This document shows, piece by piece, positions 1 through 8,304 of a DNA stretch of 64,000 nucleotides; the first letter of the stretch is position 1, and each line of letters starts with the position of its first letter. The translations under genes were made by a program, and so were the position numbers. Origin of the DNA: Eubacterium sp. (lineage in GTDB: Bacteria > Bacillota > Clostridia > Peptostreptococcales > Anaerovoracaceae); NCBI GenBank assembly GCA_021769965.1, contig JAETRU010000003.1, forward strand, positions 62,001 through 126,000, given 5' to 3'. Below the pieces are notes generated by a model. It did not search any database. It was not told the origin of the DNA and was given only the letters and a program-made list of their open reading frames with translations.

Positions 1-1
1 G

Positions 2-343
2 CGCCCTGAAGTAACCTACGAAAATCTTGCTGCTGTTGACAGGGATCGCCCTCAGCTCTCTTCTCATGAGGAAAATCAGCTGGAGGTGCAGATCAAATAC
101 GCGGGATATATCAATAAGCAGCTGGCGCAGATCGAGCGGTTTAAGAAACTGGAGACAAAGCCCCTCAGTGAAGACCTGGATTACAGCAGTATCGAAGGAC
201 TTCGGATCGAAGCTATGCAGAAGCTGAATCAGATCAAGCCGAGATCTATGGGCCAGGCGTCCCGTATATCAGGCGTTTCGCCGGCAGATATTAACGTTTT
301 AATGATTTATCTGGAAAAAAACAGGAGAAGTAAGGGAATATGA
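2..343 (+). CDS. mnmG: tRNA uridine-5-carboxymethylaminomethyl modification enzyme MnmG, C-terminal part
   Basis: Only the last 113 residues are in the window; the gene enters from the left edge. The reading begins R-P-E-V-T-Y and ends with the helical C-terminal domain of MnmG (GidA), including the stretch [20 protein letters not shown], a hallmark of the family that contacts tRNA and the partner MnmE. MnmG is an FAD enzyme that, with MnmE, adds a carboxymethylaminomethyl group to U34 of certain tRNAs. Its stop codon overlaps the rsmG start (ATGA), so the two are translationally coupled. mnmG-rsmG next to parAB is the standard arrangement beside oriC in Bacillota. Confidence 0.95.
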   Translation, partial: RPEVTYENLAAVDRDRPQLSSHEENQLEVQIKYAGYINKQLAQIERFKKLETKPLSEDLDYSSIEGLRIEAMQKLNQIKPRSMGQASRISGVSPADINVLMIYLEKNRRSKGI

Positions 344-1047
344 TGGAACAGTTAAAAAAGGCCTTTGACCATATGAACATTCCTCTGGATCAGAAGATGG
401 AATCCCAGTTTATTTCCTATATGGACGGCGTGCTTCTCTGGAACGAGAAGATAAACCTGACAGCTATCACAGACCGGGAAGAATTTGTACAGAAGCACTT
501 TATCGATTCCGTCCTCTGTGTTCCTTTTGATGAATACCAAAAGGCTGAAAAGGTTCTGGATCTGGGTACGGGCGCTGGTTTTCCCGGCGTGCCCCTTGCC
601 ATTGTAAGCCCGGAAAAAGAATTTACTCTGGCAGACTCGCTGAACAAAAGGCTTCGGGTCATTGATGATCTTGCCGGACAGGCAGGTATTTTAAATATCA
701 CTACGGTTCACGGCAGGGCAGAGGAGCTTGCGAAGAACAAAGCTTTCCGTCAGGCTTTTGATCTGTGCGTCAGCCGTGCCGTCGCGAATATGACCGTTCT
801 GGCGGAGTACTGTCTTCCTTTTGTAAGAACGGGCGGTCATCTGCTGGCTTACAAGGGGCCTGACGCGGAAAAAGAAGTAAAGGACGCGGCCAAAGCCATC
901 AAAATTCTGGGAGGCAGACTGGACCGGATCCAGTCAGTGGATCTCAATGGCTACGCGCATAACATCATCGTTATAGAAAAAATAAAGGAAACTCCTGCGA
1001 AATATCCGAGAAAAGCAGGAACTCCGGCAAAGGAACCCATACGCTGA
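340..1047 (+). CDS. rsmG: 16S rRNA (guanine-527-N7)-methyltransferase RsmG
   Basis: RsmG (GidB) methylates N7 of G527 in 16S rRNA using S-adenosylmethionine. The 235-residue product has the family length. The SAM-binding loop [12 protein letters not shown] lies at residues 72-83, with the upstream NLTAI motif near residue 39, the SRAVA motif at 145-149 and YKG at 171-173. The start overlaps the mnmG stop by four bases; a second ATG three bases later (343) is an equally possible start, since both follow the GGAGAAGTAAGGG stretch. The tail beyond about residue 215 is lysine and proline rich and runs into the terminator hairpin, which contains the stop codon. Confidence 0.96.
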   Translation: MMEQLKKAFDHMNIPLDQKMESQFISYMDGVLLWNEKINLTAITDREEFVQKHFIDSVLCVPFDEYQKAEKVLDLGTGAGFPGVPLAIVSPEKEFTLADSLNKRLRVIDDLAGQAGILNITTVHGRAEELAKNKAFRQAFDLCVSRAVANMTVLAEYCLPFVRTGGHLLAYKGPDAEKEVKDAAKAIKILGGRLDRIQSVDLNGYAHNIIVIEKIKETPAKYPRKAGTPAKEPIR

Positions 1048-1065
1048 CGAGGTATGGGTTTTTTT
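1034..1065 (+). terminator. Intrinsic terminator of mnmG-rsmG
   Basis: AACCCATAC (1034-1042) pairs perfectly with GTATGGGTT (1052-1060) around a 9-base loop and is followed by a run of T. The rsmG stop codon (1045-1047) lies in the loop, so the hairpin overlaps the end of the coding sequence. Confidence 0.88.
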
Positions 1066-1129
1066 GTCGAACGCTTTATGTATCATTCCCCGGGAAAACA
1101 TGGTATGATGTAAAAAAAGGAGGGATAGC

Positions 1130-1924
1130 ATGTTACAGCGTAAAAGTGTTGAGTTGGCGGTCAGCAGTGTGTATGCCAATCCGGAACAGCCCAGAAAGTT
1201 TTTTTCGGAGGAAGAATTATTTGATCTGAGGGATTCTATTGCTGAATACGGTGTGTTGCAGCCAATATTAGTAAAAAAGGATAATAATGGAAAATATCTT
1301 CTGATCGCTGGGGAAAGGCGTCTGCGGGCGGCAAAGCTGGCAGGGCTTTCTAAGATACCGGCTCTGATCAAGGATTTTGACGAAAGGGACGCTGCTTTTA
1401 TTTCCGTAGTGGAGAACGTGCAGAGGGAAGATCTCAGTTACATAGAAGAGGCGTACGCCTATAAGAAACTGATAGATGATTTCGGGCTGACCCAGGGGGA
1501 ACTGGCTGCCAGGATAGGTAAGCGTCAGTCCACTATTTCCAATAAGCTTCGGATCCTGACTTTGCCGCCGGATATCCAGCAGCAGCTGGTCGACGCCCAT
1601 CTGACGGAGCGCCATGCGAGAGCCCTTTTGCGGGTGGACAAGCCTGAGATCCGAAAGAAGGTTCTGCAGAGAGTTATCACGCATAATCTGAATGTAAAAC
1701 AGACAGAAAAGCTGATCGATGACTATCTGGCAAAAGAAGAGGATTCCTTGAGGAAGAAAAGAAAAATCGGATATATAAGTTATAAAATATATATGAATAC
1801 GATAAGAAAAGCCTTTGCTCAGATTCATGACATGGAGGAGAATGCCGAGTTCTTTGAGGACGATAAAGGGGAATATGTTGAACTGAAAATCGTGATTCCA
1901 AAAAACCAGAGATGTTTCACGTGA
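1130..1924 (+). CDS. noc: ParB-family DNA-binding protein, nucleoid occlusion protein Noc-like
   Basis: A 264-residue ParB/Noc family protein. The N-terminal CTPase/ParB domain carries the GERR nucleotide motif at residues 61-64 and ENVQRE at 95-100; a helix-turn-helix follows at about 119-142 (TQGELAARIGKRQSTISNKL). Its place between rsmG and parA matches noc of Bacillus, which binds DNA and the membrane to keep FtsZ off the nucleoid. Unlike B. subtilis Noc, there is almost no sequence ahead of the ParB domain, so the amphipathic membrane helix is not evident; it could equally be called a second ParB. RBS AGGAGG precedes ATG 1130. The last codons and stop lie inside a perfect parS site. Confidence 0.85.
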   Translation: MLQRKSVELAVSSVYANPEQPRKFFSEEELFDLRDSIAEYGVLQPILVKKDNNGKYLLIAGERRLRAAKLAGLSKIPALIKDFDERDAAFISVVENVQREDLSYIEEAYAYKKLIDDFGLTQGELAARIGKRQSTISNKLRILTLPPDIQQQLVDAHLTERHARALLRVDKPEIRKKVLQRVITHNLNVKQTEKLIDDYLAKEEDSLRKKRKIGYISYKIYMNTIRKAFAQIHDMEENAEFFEDDKGEYVELKIVIPKNQRCFT

Positions 1925-1940
1925 AACATCTCTATTTTTT
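1908..1940 (+). terminator. Probable terminator built on the parS palindrome
   Basis: The palindrome around parS has two 13-base arms and is followed by a T-rich tract (1934-1940). In RNA it could fold into a hairpin followed by U residues at the end of noc. The palindrome has no natural loop, so the hairpin would have to open about four central bases, making it less ideal than the rsmG terminator. Confidence 0.5.
1913..1928. promoter_or_regulatory. parS: parS centromere site, perfect 16-bp match
   Basis: TGTTTCACGTGAAACA matches the Bacillota parS consensus at all 16 positions and sits at the centre of a 26-bp perfect palindrome (1908-1933). ParB loads here and spreads as a clamp for chromosome segregation and SMC recruitment. 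The noc stop codon TGA (1922-1924) is inside the site. Noc-binding sites differ from parS at the centre of the palindrome, so this one should be a ParB site. Confidence 0.95.
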
Positions 1941-2016
1941 TGTCTAAAACGGGTGGTAAAATCCGCGGAGATAATATATAATAGTAGCAGTAAGAATTTT
2001 AGCAGGAGGCATAACA

Positions 2017-2790
2017 TTGGGAAAAGCAATCGCGATTTTTAACCAGAAGGGCGGTGTGGGCAAAACAACCACCAACATAAATCTGGGAGCAAGTCTTGCC
2101 ATGAGAAATAAGAAAATACTGATGCTGGATATCGATCCGCAGGGAAATACCACCAGTGGAATCGGCATCTCAAAGAAAGACCTGCCATACACCGTTTATG
2201 ATTTGCTTATAGAGGATGATTTTGATACGAAGAAAGCAATTATCAACACAGGTGTAGAAAATCTGGATATCATACCTGCCAGTGTTGATCTGGCAGGCGC
2301 AGAAATTGAGCTGGTCGAAATAGAGGGAAGAGAAAAAAGGCTGCGGCAGGCGATCGAAAAGGTAAAAGATGATTATGATTATGTATTTATCGACTGTCCG
2401 CCATCGCTGGGACTTCTGACTATCAATTCTCTGACTGCCGTGGAAAGCGTGCTGATACCGATCCAGTGTGAATTTTACGCGCTGGAAGGAGTCAGCCAGC
2501 TGGTAAGCACCATAGAACTGGTAAAGAAGAACCTGAATAAGAAATTAGAGATCGAAGGTGTTATTCTCAGCATGTTCGATGGAAGAACCAATCTGTCCAT
2601 TCAGGTGGTGCAGGAAGTAAAGAAATATTTTGGTTCCAAAGTTTATTCCACAGTGATCCCGAGAAATATTCGTCTGGCAGAAGCGCCGAGCTTCGGTATG
2701 GCTATCACAGAATATGATCCTAAATCCAGAGGAGCCGAGGCTTACAGAGATTTTGCGGAAGAGTTTCTTGAATGGGAGGAAAATCGTTAA
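2017..2790 (+). CDS. parA: Chromosome partitioning ATPase ParA (Soj)
   Basis: A 257-residue ParA/MinD-type ATPase. The deviant Walker A motif KGGVGKTT is at residues 11-18, the switch DIDPQGNTT begins at residue 38, and the Walker B-like DCPPSLGLL follows near 125. ParA binds DNA as an ATP dimer and, with ParB bound at parS, moves origins apart; in Bacillus it also acts on DnaA. Translation starts at TTG 2017 behind a strong AGGAGG at 2004-2009; no in-frame ATG lies near. A TATAAT (1977-1982) upstream may be its -10 box, but the -35 is poor. It overlaps parB by one base, indicating coupled translation. Confidence 0.96.
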   Translation: MGKAIAIFNQKGGVGKTTTNINLGASLAMRNKKILMLDIDPQGNTTSGIGISKKDLPYTVYDLLIEDDFDTKKAIINTGVENLDIIPASVDLAGAEIELVEIEGREKRLRQAIEKVKDDYDYVFIDCPPSLGLLTINSLTAVESVLIPIQCEFYALEGVSQLVSTIELVKKNLNKKLEIEGVILSMFDGRTNLSIQVVQEVKKYFGSKVYSTVIPRNIRLAEAPSFGMAITEYDPKSRGAEAYRDFAEEFLEWEENR

Positions 2791-3689
2791 TGGCAGGCAG
2801 AGCGAAAAACAGAGGACTGGGAAGAGGACTGGACGCGCTCTTTGCTGATCAGGCACCTGCTGTCCCTCCTGAAAGAGAAGAAGATACGCAGGCACAGAAT
2901 AATGCGAAGGATACTGTACAGTATATCGATATCAATGAGATAAAGCCGAATGAGAATCAGCCGAGAAAGGTTTTCGATGAAGAGAAGATCGGCGAACTGG
3001 CTTCTTCTATCACAGAACACGGCATCATTCAGCCTCTGGTAGTAAGAAAGAAAAAGAACGGTTTTGAGATCGTCGCTGGAGAACGGAGATGGAGAGCTGC
3101 CAGAAGGGCAGAATTGAAAAAAGTTCCCTGTCTGATCCGGGATTTTAATGATGAAGAGAACATGCTCATAGCCATCATTGAAAATATGCAGCGGGAAGAT
3201 CTCAATCCTATTGAGGAAGCAGAGGGTCTGCATCAGATGATCAAAACATATGGTCTGACGCAGGAGGATGTTTCTAAGAGTGTGAGCAAGAGCCGCCCCT
3301 ATATTACCAATGCTCTTCGGCTGTTGAAACTGCCAAAGGAAATACAGGGACTGGTTACAGAAGGGAAGCTGACCACAGGACATGCCAGAGCCCTGATCCC
3401 GATCGAGGATAAGGTCCTGCAGGCTCAGCTGTGCAAGAGGATCATAGATGAAGGGCTGTCAGTCCGCAAGGTGGAAGAACTTGCGGCAGCTGCCGGCAGG
3501 CCAAAGAAAAAGCCGGCTAAAAAGACGAAAAGCGCTGATACGCTTCATGTAGAGCATGAGCTGAAGAATCTGTTCGGCACCAGAGTCAATATCAATCAAA
3601 AGGGGAAAAAGGGAAGCATTGAGCTTGAGTATTACAGCACAGAAGAATTGAATCGATTGATAGAGCTGTTGAAAACAGTGGAACAATAG
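2790..3689 (+). CDS. parB: Chromosome partitioning protein ParB (Spo0J)
   Basis: ParB is the CTP-dependent clamp that loads at parS and stimulates ParA. The product is 299 residues, the usual length. The N-terminal peptide GLGRGLDALF (near residues 9-18) is the ParA-activating segment seen in Spo0J. The CTPase domain has the GERRWRAAR motif and ENMQRED; a helix-turn-helix recognises parS; the last 40 residues form the dimerisation domain. The start ATG 2790 follows GGGAGGA (2773-2779) and fits the family N-terminus better than an in-frame ATG at 2772. Confidence 0.96.
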   Translation: MAGRAKNRGLGRGLDALFADQAPAVPPEREEDTQAQNNAKDTVQYIDINEIKPNENQPRKVFDEEKIGELASSITEHGIIQPLVVRKKKNGFEIVAGERRWRAARRAELKKVPCLIRDFNDEENMLIAIIENMQREDLNPIEEAEGLHQMIKTYGLTQEDVSKSVSKSRPYITNALRLLKLPKEIQGLVTEGKLTTGHARALIPIEDKVLQAQLCKRIIDEGLSVRKVEELAAAAGRPKKKPAKKTKSADTLHVEHELKNLFGTRVNINQKGKKGSIELEYYSTEELNRLIELLKTVEQ

Positions 3690-3693
3690 CGAT

Positions 3694-3709
3694 TGTTTCA
3701 CATGAAACC
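3694..3709. promoter_or_regulatory. parS-like site, 14 of 16 bases
   Basis: TGTTTCACATGAAACC lies five bases after the parB stop and differs from parS at positions 9 and 16. One difference is at the palindrome centre, the base that distinguishes ParB from Noc sites. It could be a weak ParB site or a degenerate copy. Confidence 0.6.
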
Positions 3710-3716
3710 GCAGATG

Positions 3717-3753
3717 ACGGGATGCCCTTCTCCGAAAGGCATCCCGTTTGCTT
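3717..3753 (+). terminator. Terminator after parB
   Basis: ACGGGATGCC (3717-3726) pairs with GGCATCCCGT (3738-3747), a perfect 10-bp stem with an 11-base loop, followed by a modest T tract. Confidence 0.8.
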
Positions 3754-3813
3754 TCAGTAAGAGTGCAGATCAACAGGTCCTGATCAGCAGAGCACCGATA
3801 GAGAGGAAAAAAG

Positions 3814-4362
3814 TTGCAGAAACAGAAAACATATGAAAGCAGTCCATATATCCGCCGCCTGGAAAAACTGATGGCAAACTGTCTGAGGCAGCTGTCAGAT
3901 GTGGGAATTCAGCCCTGCAGGAAGATCTTCCGGATAGAAGAGAACCGGAGGGCGAAGAAAAGACTGGGATGCTGCAAAGCAGTGCGGGAAGGTGGAAGAG
4001 AAGGCTTCGTCATAGAAGTATCGTCAGCCATGAAAGAATGCGCAGACGATGTTCTTAAAGATGTGATCTTTCATGAACTGCTGCACACCTGCAAAGGATG
4101 TATGAACCACGGAGCGAAATGGAAGTCTCTGGCCGCGAAAGTCAACAGAACGTATGGATATAACATTCAGGTCCGGGCTGATGAGAAGCAGATCCCAGGT
4201 CTTAGAGAAAGAAAGGAAAGAGATCCGCAGTATAAGTATGAGATACGGTGTGAGAAATGCGGAGCTTTGTTTTACCGGCTGCGCAGGAGCAGGGTGGTGG
4301 ATCATCCGGAAAACTACAGGTGCAGCGGCTGCGGAGGGCCTCTTACCGTCCGAAAGCAGTGA
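3814..4362 (+). CDS. SprT-like zinc metalloprotease family protein
   Basis: A 182-residue SprT-like protein. The zincin motif HELLH is at residues 87-91, and the C-terminal end carries a zinc ribbon with cysteines at about 146, 149, 170 and 173. The family includes eukaryotic SPRTN/Wss1, which degrade DNA-protein crosslinks; the bacterial role is not established. The start is TTG 3814, preceded by GAGAGGAAAA; no ATG lies nearby. It stands alone between the parB terminator and the gdpP promoter. A region of basic residues (40-60) could bind nucleic acid. Confidence 0.8.
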   Translation: MQKQKTYESSPYIRRLEKLMANCLRQLSDVGIQPCRKIFRIEENRRAKKRLGCCKAVREGGREGFVIEVSSAMKECADDVLKDVIFHELLHTCKGCMNHGAKWKSLAAKVNRTYGYNIQVRADEKQIPGLRERKERDPQYKYEIRCEKCGALFYRLRRSRVVDHPENYRCSGCGGPLTVRKQ

Positions 4363-4367
4363 AAGCT

Positions 4368-4396
4368 TTGCATTCTAAGCATAAATGTGGTATACT
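4368..4396 (+). promoter_or_regulatory. Sigma-A promoter for gdpP
   Basis: TTGCAT (4368-4373) and TATACT (4391-4396) are separated by exactly 17 bases. This is a near-consensus vegetative promoter about 85 bases before gdpP and likely drives gdpP-rplI-dnaB. Confidence 0.8.
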
Positions 4397-4489
4397 ATAC
4401 TATTATTATCACAAAAACTACACCAATAAAGAGCAGTTTCATGGTATATTTAAATATACCGCTGTTTTTTGAAGGAAGAGGATACAAGA

Positions 4490-6241
4490 ATGTCAGAAAC
4501 ATTATTTGGAAAGCTGGTTTCATCCTATATCCCGCTGCCGATGTGCATTGTCAACCGGAATGGAAAGATCGTCCGGTCCAACGATCATATCAGCGAAGTA
4601 TTCATTTATGATGGAATAGAAAGCGCAGACTTTTTCGCCTTGACAGGGATCAAGGCAGCAGAGCTGTTTCAGGAGATCGGCACAAACAATTATCATGTGC
4701 TCGAGAGAAACGGGAAGCAGTTCAGGCTGCGGATCAACCTGGAGGGCGAAGGAGAGGACGCGAATCTGCTGGTTTTCTTTGAGGACATAACCAATTTTGA
4801 AAATCTGAAGGACAGATATAATGATGAAAAGGTCTGCGTGGCAAAGATCAATATCGACAACTACGACGATCTGATCGCCAGCACTTCCGCGGAGAAGAGA
4901 ATGCTGGTGTCTACAGAGGTGGATCAGGCTATCCGTAAATGGGCGGCGAAATGCGCCGGCTCCATCAATAAGCTGAACAACGCCAAGTACATCATGTATT
5001 TTCAGTATTCTTATGTCGAAGGCATGGTAGAGAATAAATTCTCCATCCTGGACGAGGTACGGCAGATAGAAACAGAGGCAGACTTTCCAATGAGTCTCAG
5101 TATCGGAATCGGAATCGGAGGAAAGAATCTGGTAGCTACCGAGGATTACGCCAACGCGGCCCTGGATCTGGCACTGGGAAGAGGCGGCGACCAGGCGGTT
5201 ATCAAGAGAGTCAGCAAAATCGAATACTACGGCGGTAAAATGCAGACTGTGGAGAAGGGAAACAAGGGAAAATCCCGGGTCGTGGCCCACGCGCTGAAGC
5301 AGCTGATCGACCAGTCCAAGCGGGTCGTCATCATGGGACATGCCAATCCCGATATGGACGTCTTCGGATCGGCCCTGGGCATTTACAGAATGTGCATGAC
5401 CATCGGCAGAGACGCCTACATAGTTATTAACGAAGTCAACGAATCTCTGCAGGCCATCTATCAGCAGGCAAAAGCGACAGAGAATTATCAGTTCATCAAC
5501 AATAAAAAGGCGGAAGCTATTACAGATAAGGACACGCTGGTGGTGCTGCTGGACACCCACAGGCCGAGCTATTCAGAGAACGCTCAGCTTCTGGAGATGA
5601 CCGAAAAGATCGTAGTCATCGATCATCACCGAAGAGCGGAGGACTGCGTCGCGGCGCCTACGTTGTCCTATATTGAATCCTACGCGTCGTCTACCGCGGA
5701 GCTGGTAAGCGAGATCCTGCAGTACGCAGCGCCGAAGAAGACTCTGATAAAGCTGGAGGCGGAAGCGCTTCTGGCCGGCATGACCGTAGATACCAACCGC
5801 TTTGCCGTCAAGACCGGCGTGCGGACCTTTGAGGCCGCCGCGTGGCTGAGAAGAGCGGGAGCGGATACAGCAGAAGTTAAGAGATTTTTCCAGACAGACA
5901 TGGAGGCTTTCAAAGTCCGGGCAAAATGCATTGCCGCCGCGGATTTTCATGAGGAAGGCATAGCCACGTCCGTATGCAGCGGGTGGAACGAGAACGCACA
6001 GGTCCTCAACTCACAGGTAGCCGATGAACTTCTGACCATCAAAGGCATCAAGGCATCCTTTGTTGCAGGACGGACAGAAGCGGGCCGTACCGTGATCAGC
6101 GCAAGATCATTGGGAGATATCAATGTTCAGGTGCTCATGGAGAGAATGGGCGGCGGCGGCCATCTGACTACAGCGGGAGCTCAGGTGGACTGCACGCCGG
6201 AGGAAGCAGTGGCGCAGGTGCTGGAAATGATCAGAAATTAA
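4490..6241 (+). CDS. gdpP: c-di-AMP phosphodiesterase GdpP-like (PAS, degenerate GGDEF, DHH-DHHA1)
   Basis: GdpP (YybT) hydrolyses cyclic di-AMP to pApA. The 583-residue product has a PAS-like domain (about 10-105), a degenerate GGDEF domain (about 110-245), a DHH domain with GHANPDMDVFGS near 283 and VIDHH near 377, and a DHHA1 domain ending with GGGGH near 553. Family members are usually about 650 residues with two N-terminal membrane helices; this one starts directly with the PAS region and shows no hydrophobic segment, so it looks cytosolic. ATG 4490 follows GAAGGAAGAGG; a TTG in frame at 4469 would add only charged residues. gdpP-rplI-dnaB is the conserved order. Confidence 0.92.
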   Translation: MSETLFGKLVSSYIPLPMCIVNRNGKIVRSNDHISEVFIYDGIESADFFALTGIKAAELFQEIGTNNYHVLERNGKQFRLRINLEGEGEDANLLVFFEDITNFENLKDRYNDEKVCVAKINIDNYDDLIASTSAEKRMLVSTEVDQAIRKWAAKCAGSINKLNNAKYIMYFQYSYVEGMVENKFSILDEVRQIETEADFPMSLSIGIGIGGKNLVATEDYANAALDLALGRGGDQAVIKRVSKIEYYGGKMQTVEKGNKGKSRVVAHALKQLIDQSKRVVIMGHANPDMDVFGSALGIYRMCMTIGRDAYIVINEVNESLQAIYQQAKATENYQFINNKKAEAITDKDTLVVLLDTHRPSYSENAQLLEMTEKIVVIDHHRRAEDCVAAPTLSYIESYASSTAELVSEILQYAAPKKTLIKLEAEALLAGMTVDTNRFAVKTGVRTFEAAAWLRRAGADTAEVKRFFQTDMEAFKVRAKCIAAADFHEEGIATSVCSGWNENAQVLNSQVADELLTIKGIKASFVAGRTEAGRTVISARSLGDINVQVLMERMGGGGHLTTAGAQVDCTPEEAVAQVLEMIRN

Positions 6242-6253
6242 GGAGGAAGAAAG

Positions 6254-6697
6254 ATGATTGTAATTTTAAATAGAGATGTAAAAGGAACCGGTAAAGCAGG
6301 AGATATCGTAAAGGTTAGCGACGGATACGCGAGAAATATGCTTCTGCCAAAGGGTTACGCGACAGAAGCGACGCAGGGCAATATCAGAAGTCTGGAAAAA
6401 CAGAAGGAACTGATGGCGCAGAAGAAGGCTGAGGAAAAAGCCGCCGCACAGGCACTGGCAGCTAAGCTGGAGGACGCCAAAGTCGTGATCAGGACAAAGT
6501 CCGGCGAGGGCGGACGGCTGTTCGGATCCATCACATCAAAGGATATTGCGGATGCTGTCAAAGAGCAGACCGGTCTGACAGTAGATAAGAAAAAAATACA
6601 GCTGGGAAACCCGATCAAGAACATCGGTACTTTTGAGGTAAGCATAAAGCTGTACCCGGAAGTCAGCTGCAAGCTGAGTGTGCAGGTCACTGACTAA
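6254..6697 (+). CDS. rplI: Large ribosomal subunit protein bL9
   Basis: Ribosomal protein L9, 147 residues. It opens with MIVILNRDVKGTGKAGDIV and contains the KVSDGYARNMLLPKGYA signature, then the long connecting helix rich in Lys, Glu and Ala (about 45-75), and the C-terminal rRNA-binding domain. L9 binds the L1-stalk base of the 50S subunit and helps limit frameshifting. AAGGAGGAAG precedes the ATG. Spacing to gdpP is 12 bases and to dnaB 17 bases, so the three are probably co-transcribed. Confidence 0.98.
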   Translation: MIVILNRDVKGTGKAGDIVKVSDGYARNMLLPKGYATEATQGNIRSLEKQKELMAQKKAEEKAAAQALAAKLEDAKVVIRTKSGEGGRLFGSITSKDIADAVKEQTGLTVDKKKIQLGNPIKNIGTFEVSIKLYPEVSCKLSVQVTD

Positions 6698-6714
6698 GCG
6701 GGAGGAGCGTTGCC

Positions 6715-8031
6715 ATGGTAGAGAGAATACCGCCCCATAATACAGAGGCGGAAAAGTCTGTTCTCGGCGCGTCCCTTCTGAGCAAAGACGCTCTGGCCGA
6801 CGTGATCGACGTAGTTACCGGAGATGATTTTTATGACGCCGCTCACAAGGAGATCTTCAACGTCATGCTGGATCTGTTCAGAAACAACGTGTCTGTGGAT
6901 ATCATCACTGTCTGTGATGAGCTGAAGAAACGGCAGTCCCTGGAAATGGTAGGCGGACGTGTGTATATCAGCAGCCTTTCTTCAGAAGCGCCTTCTACCG
7001 TCAATGCGGCAGAATATGCCAGGATCGTGGCGGAAAAAGCGTCCATGCGCCGGCTGATCAAGACCGCGGAGGATATCAGGGAGAAGGGCTACGAAGAATC
7101 CATGGACGCGTCGGAGATTCTGGACTACGCGGAAAAAGGAATCTTTGAGATCGCGCAGCAGGGCCAGAAAAGCGACTATTCACCTATAAAGGAAATTCTG
7201 CTGGAAAATGTATCCATGATAGACAGAGCCATCCAGACCCAGGGGCAGGTCATCGGCCTGTCGACTGGTTTTAAAAGGTTGGACGAGCTGACCAGCGGGC
7301 TGCAGAAATCAGATCTGATCATCATCGCGGCCAGACCCGCAATGGGAAAGACCGCCTTTGTTCTGAACATCGCGCAGAACGCGGCGATCAAATCAGGCGC
7401 GTCTGTGCTGCTGTTCAGTCTGGAAATGTCCAAGGCGCAGCTGGGACAGAGACTGCTGGCGATGGAATCCCGCGTCGAGATGCAGAAGCTGAAGACAGGA
7501 AACATTGAGCGGGGCGACTGGGACCGTATCAATATGGCCCTGGACTCTCTGTCAAAGACGAAGATACATATCGACGATACGCCGGGCATCAGCGTGCTGG
7601 AGATGAAAAACAAATGCAGACGGCTGAAGGCCGAGAAGGGACTGGACCTTGTTATCGTAGACTATCTGCAGCTGATGAAGGGCGAAGGGAGGACCGACAG
7701 CAGACAGCAGGAGATCAGTACGCTGTCCAGATATCTGAAGCTTCTTGCCAGAGAGATGGACTGCCCTGTAATGGTTCTTTCCCAGCTTTCCAGAGCCCCG
7801 GAGCAAAGGCAGGATCACAGACCGATCCTGTCAGACCTGAGAGAGTCCGGTTCCATCGAGCAGGACGCCGATATGGTCATGTTCCTGTACCGCGATGATT
7901 ACTATAATAAGGATAATTCAGAGAAACCCGGGATCTGCGAGGTCAATCTGGCGAAGCACAGAAGCGGTCCGACAGAGACCTTTGACCTGACCTGGGTGGC
8001 AAGATATACAAAATTCAGCGATAAAGCATAG
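6715..8031 (+). CDS. dnaB: Replicative DNA helicase DnaB
   Basis: The hexameric 5'-3' helicase of the replication fork (called DnaC in Bacillus), 438 residues. The N-terminal domain starts RIPPHNTEAEKSVLGA. The RecA-like ATPase has Walker A ARPAMGKTAF at about 206-215, the DLVIVDYLQLM Walker B region, and the SDLRESGSIEQDADM loop. Start ATG 6715 follows GGGAGGAG. No insertion such as an intein is seen. It follows rplI directly. The gene two places downstream encodes a DnaD protein with part of a helicase loader, its likely partner. Confidence 0.97.
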   Translation: MVERIPPHNTEAEKSVLGASLLSKDALADVIDVVTGDDFYDAAHKEIFNVMLDLFRNNVSVDIITVCDELKKRQSLEMVGGRVYISSLSSEAPSTVNAAEYARIVAEKASMRRLIKTAEDIREKGYEESMDASEILDYAEKGIFEIAQQGQKSDYSPIKEILLENVSMIDRAIQTQGQVIGLSTGFKRLDELTSGLQKSDLIIIAARPAMGKTAFVLNIAQNAAIKSGASVLLFSLEMSKAQLGQRLLAMESRVEMQKLKTGNIERGDWDRINMALDSLSKTKIHIDDTPGISVLEMKNKCRRLKAEKGLDLVIVDYLQLMKGEGRTDSRQQEISTLSRYLKLLAREMDCPVMVLSQLSRAPEQRQDHRPILSDLRESGSIEQDADMVMFLYRDDYYNKDNSEKPGICEVNLAKHRSGPTETFDLTWVARYTKFSDKA

Positions 8032-8079
8032 CTCTGCGGCTTAAAAACCCAGAGCCTGCAGAAAAGAAAGGTAATAACT

Positions 8080-8289
8080 ATGAAGATTACTGAAGAAATG
8101 CTGGTCTGTGAGATTCTCGACCTGGATGATGAGCTGGAAGCGGTATTTAAGAGGCACGGGCTGCTGTGTCTGGGATGTCCCGGCGCTGTAAGCGAAACGC
8201 TGAGAGAAGCGGCGGACGGTCACGGCATAGATATTGACGCCCTGCTCTCAGACCTGAACAGACAGGTTCAGAGAAAAGAAGAGGTATAA
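8080..8289 (+). CDS. DUF1858 domain protein
   Basis: A 69-residue DUF1858 protein. These are small helical domains related to the N-terminal segment of ScdA/YtfE-type proteins, often beside redox or Fe-S proteins. The CLGCPGA motif near residues 27-33 gives the conserved cysteine pair. The biochemical role is not known. It lies between dnaB and the dnaD-like gene with 15 bases to the latter, so it is probably in the same transcript. A GAAAGG sequence precedes ATG 8080. Confidence 0.8.
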   Translation: MKITEEMLVCEILDLDDELEAVFKRHGLLCLGCPGAVSETLREAADGHGIDIDALLSDLNRQVQRKEEV

Positions 8290-8304
8290 GGAAAAAAGAA
8301 ACGG

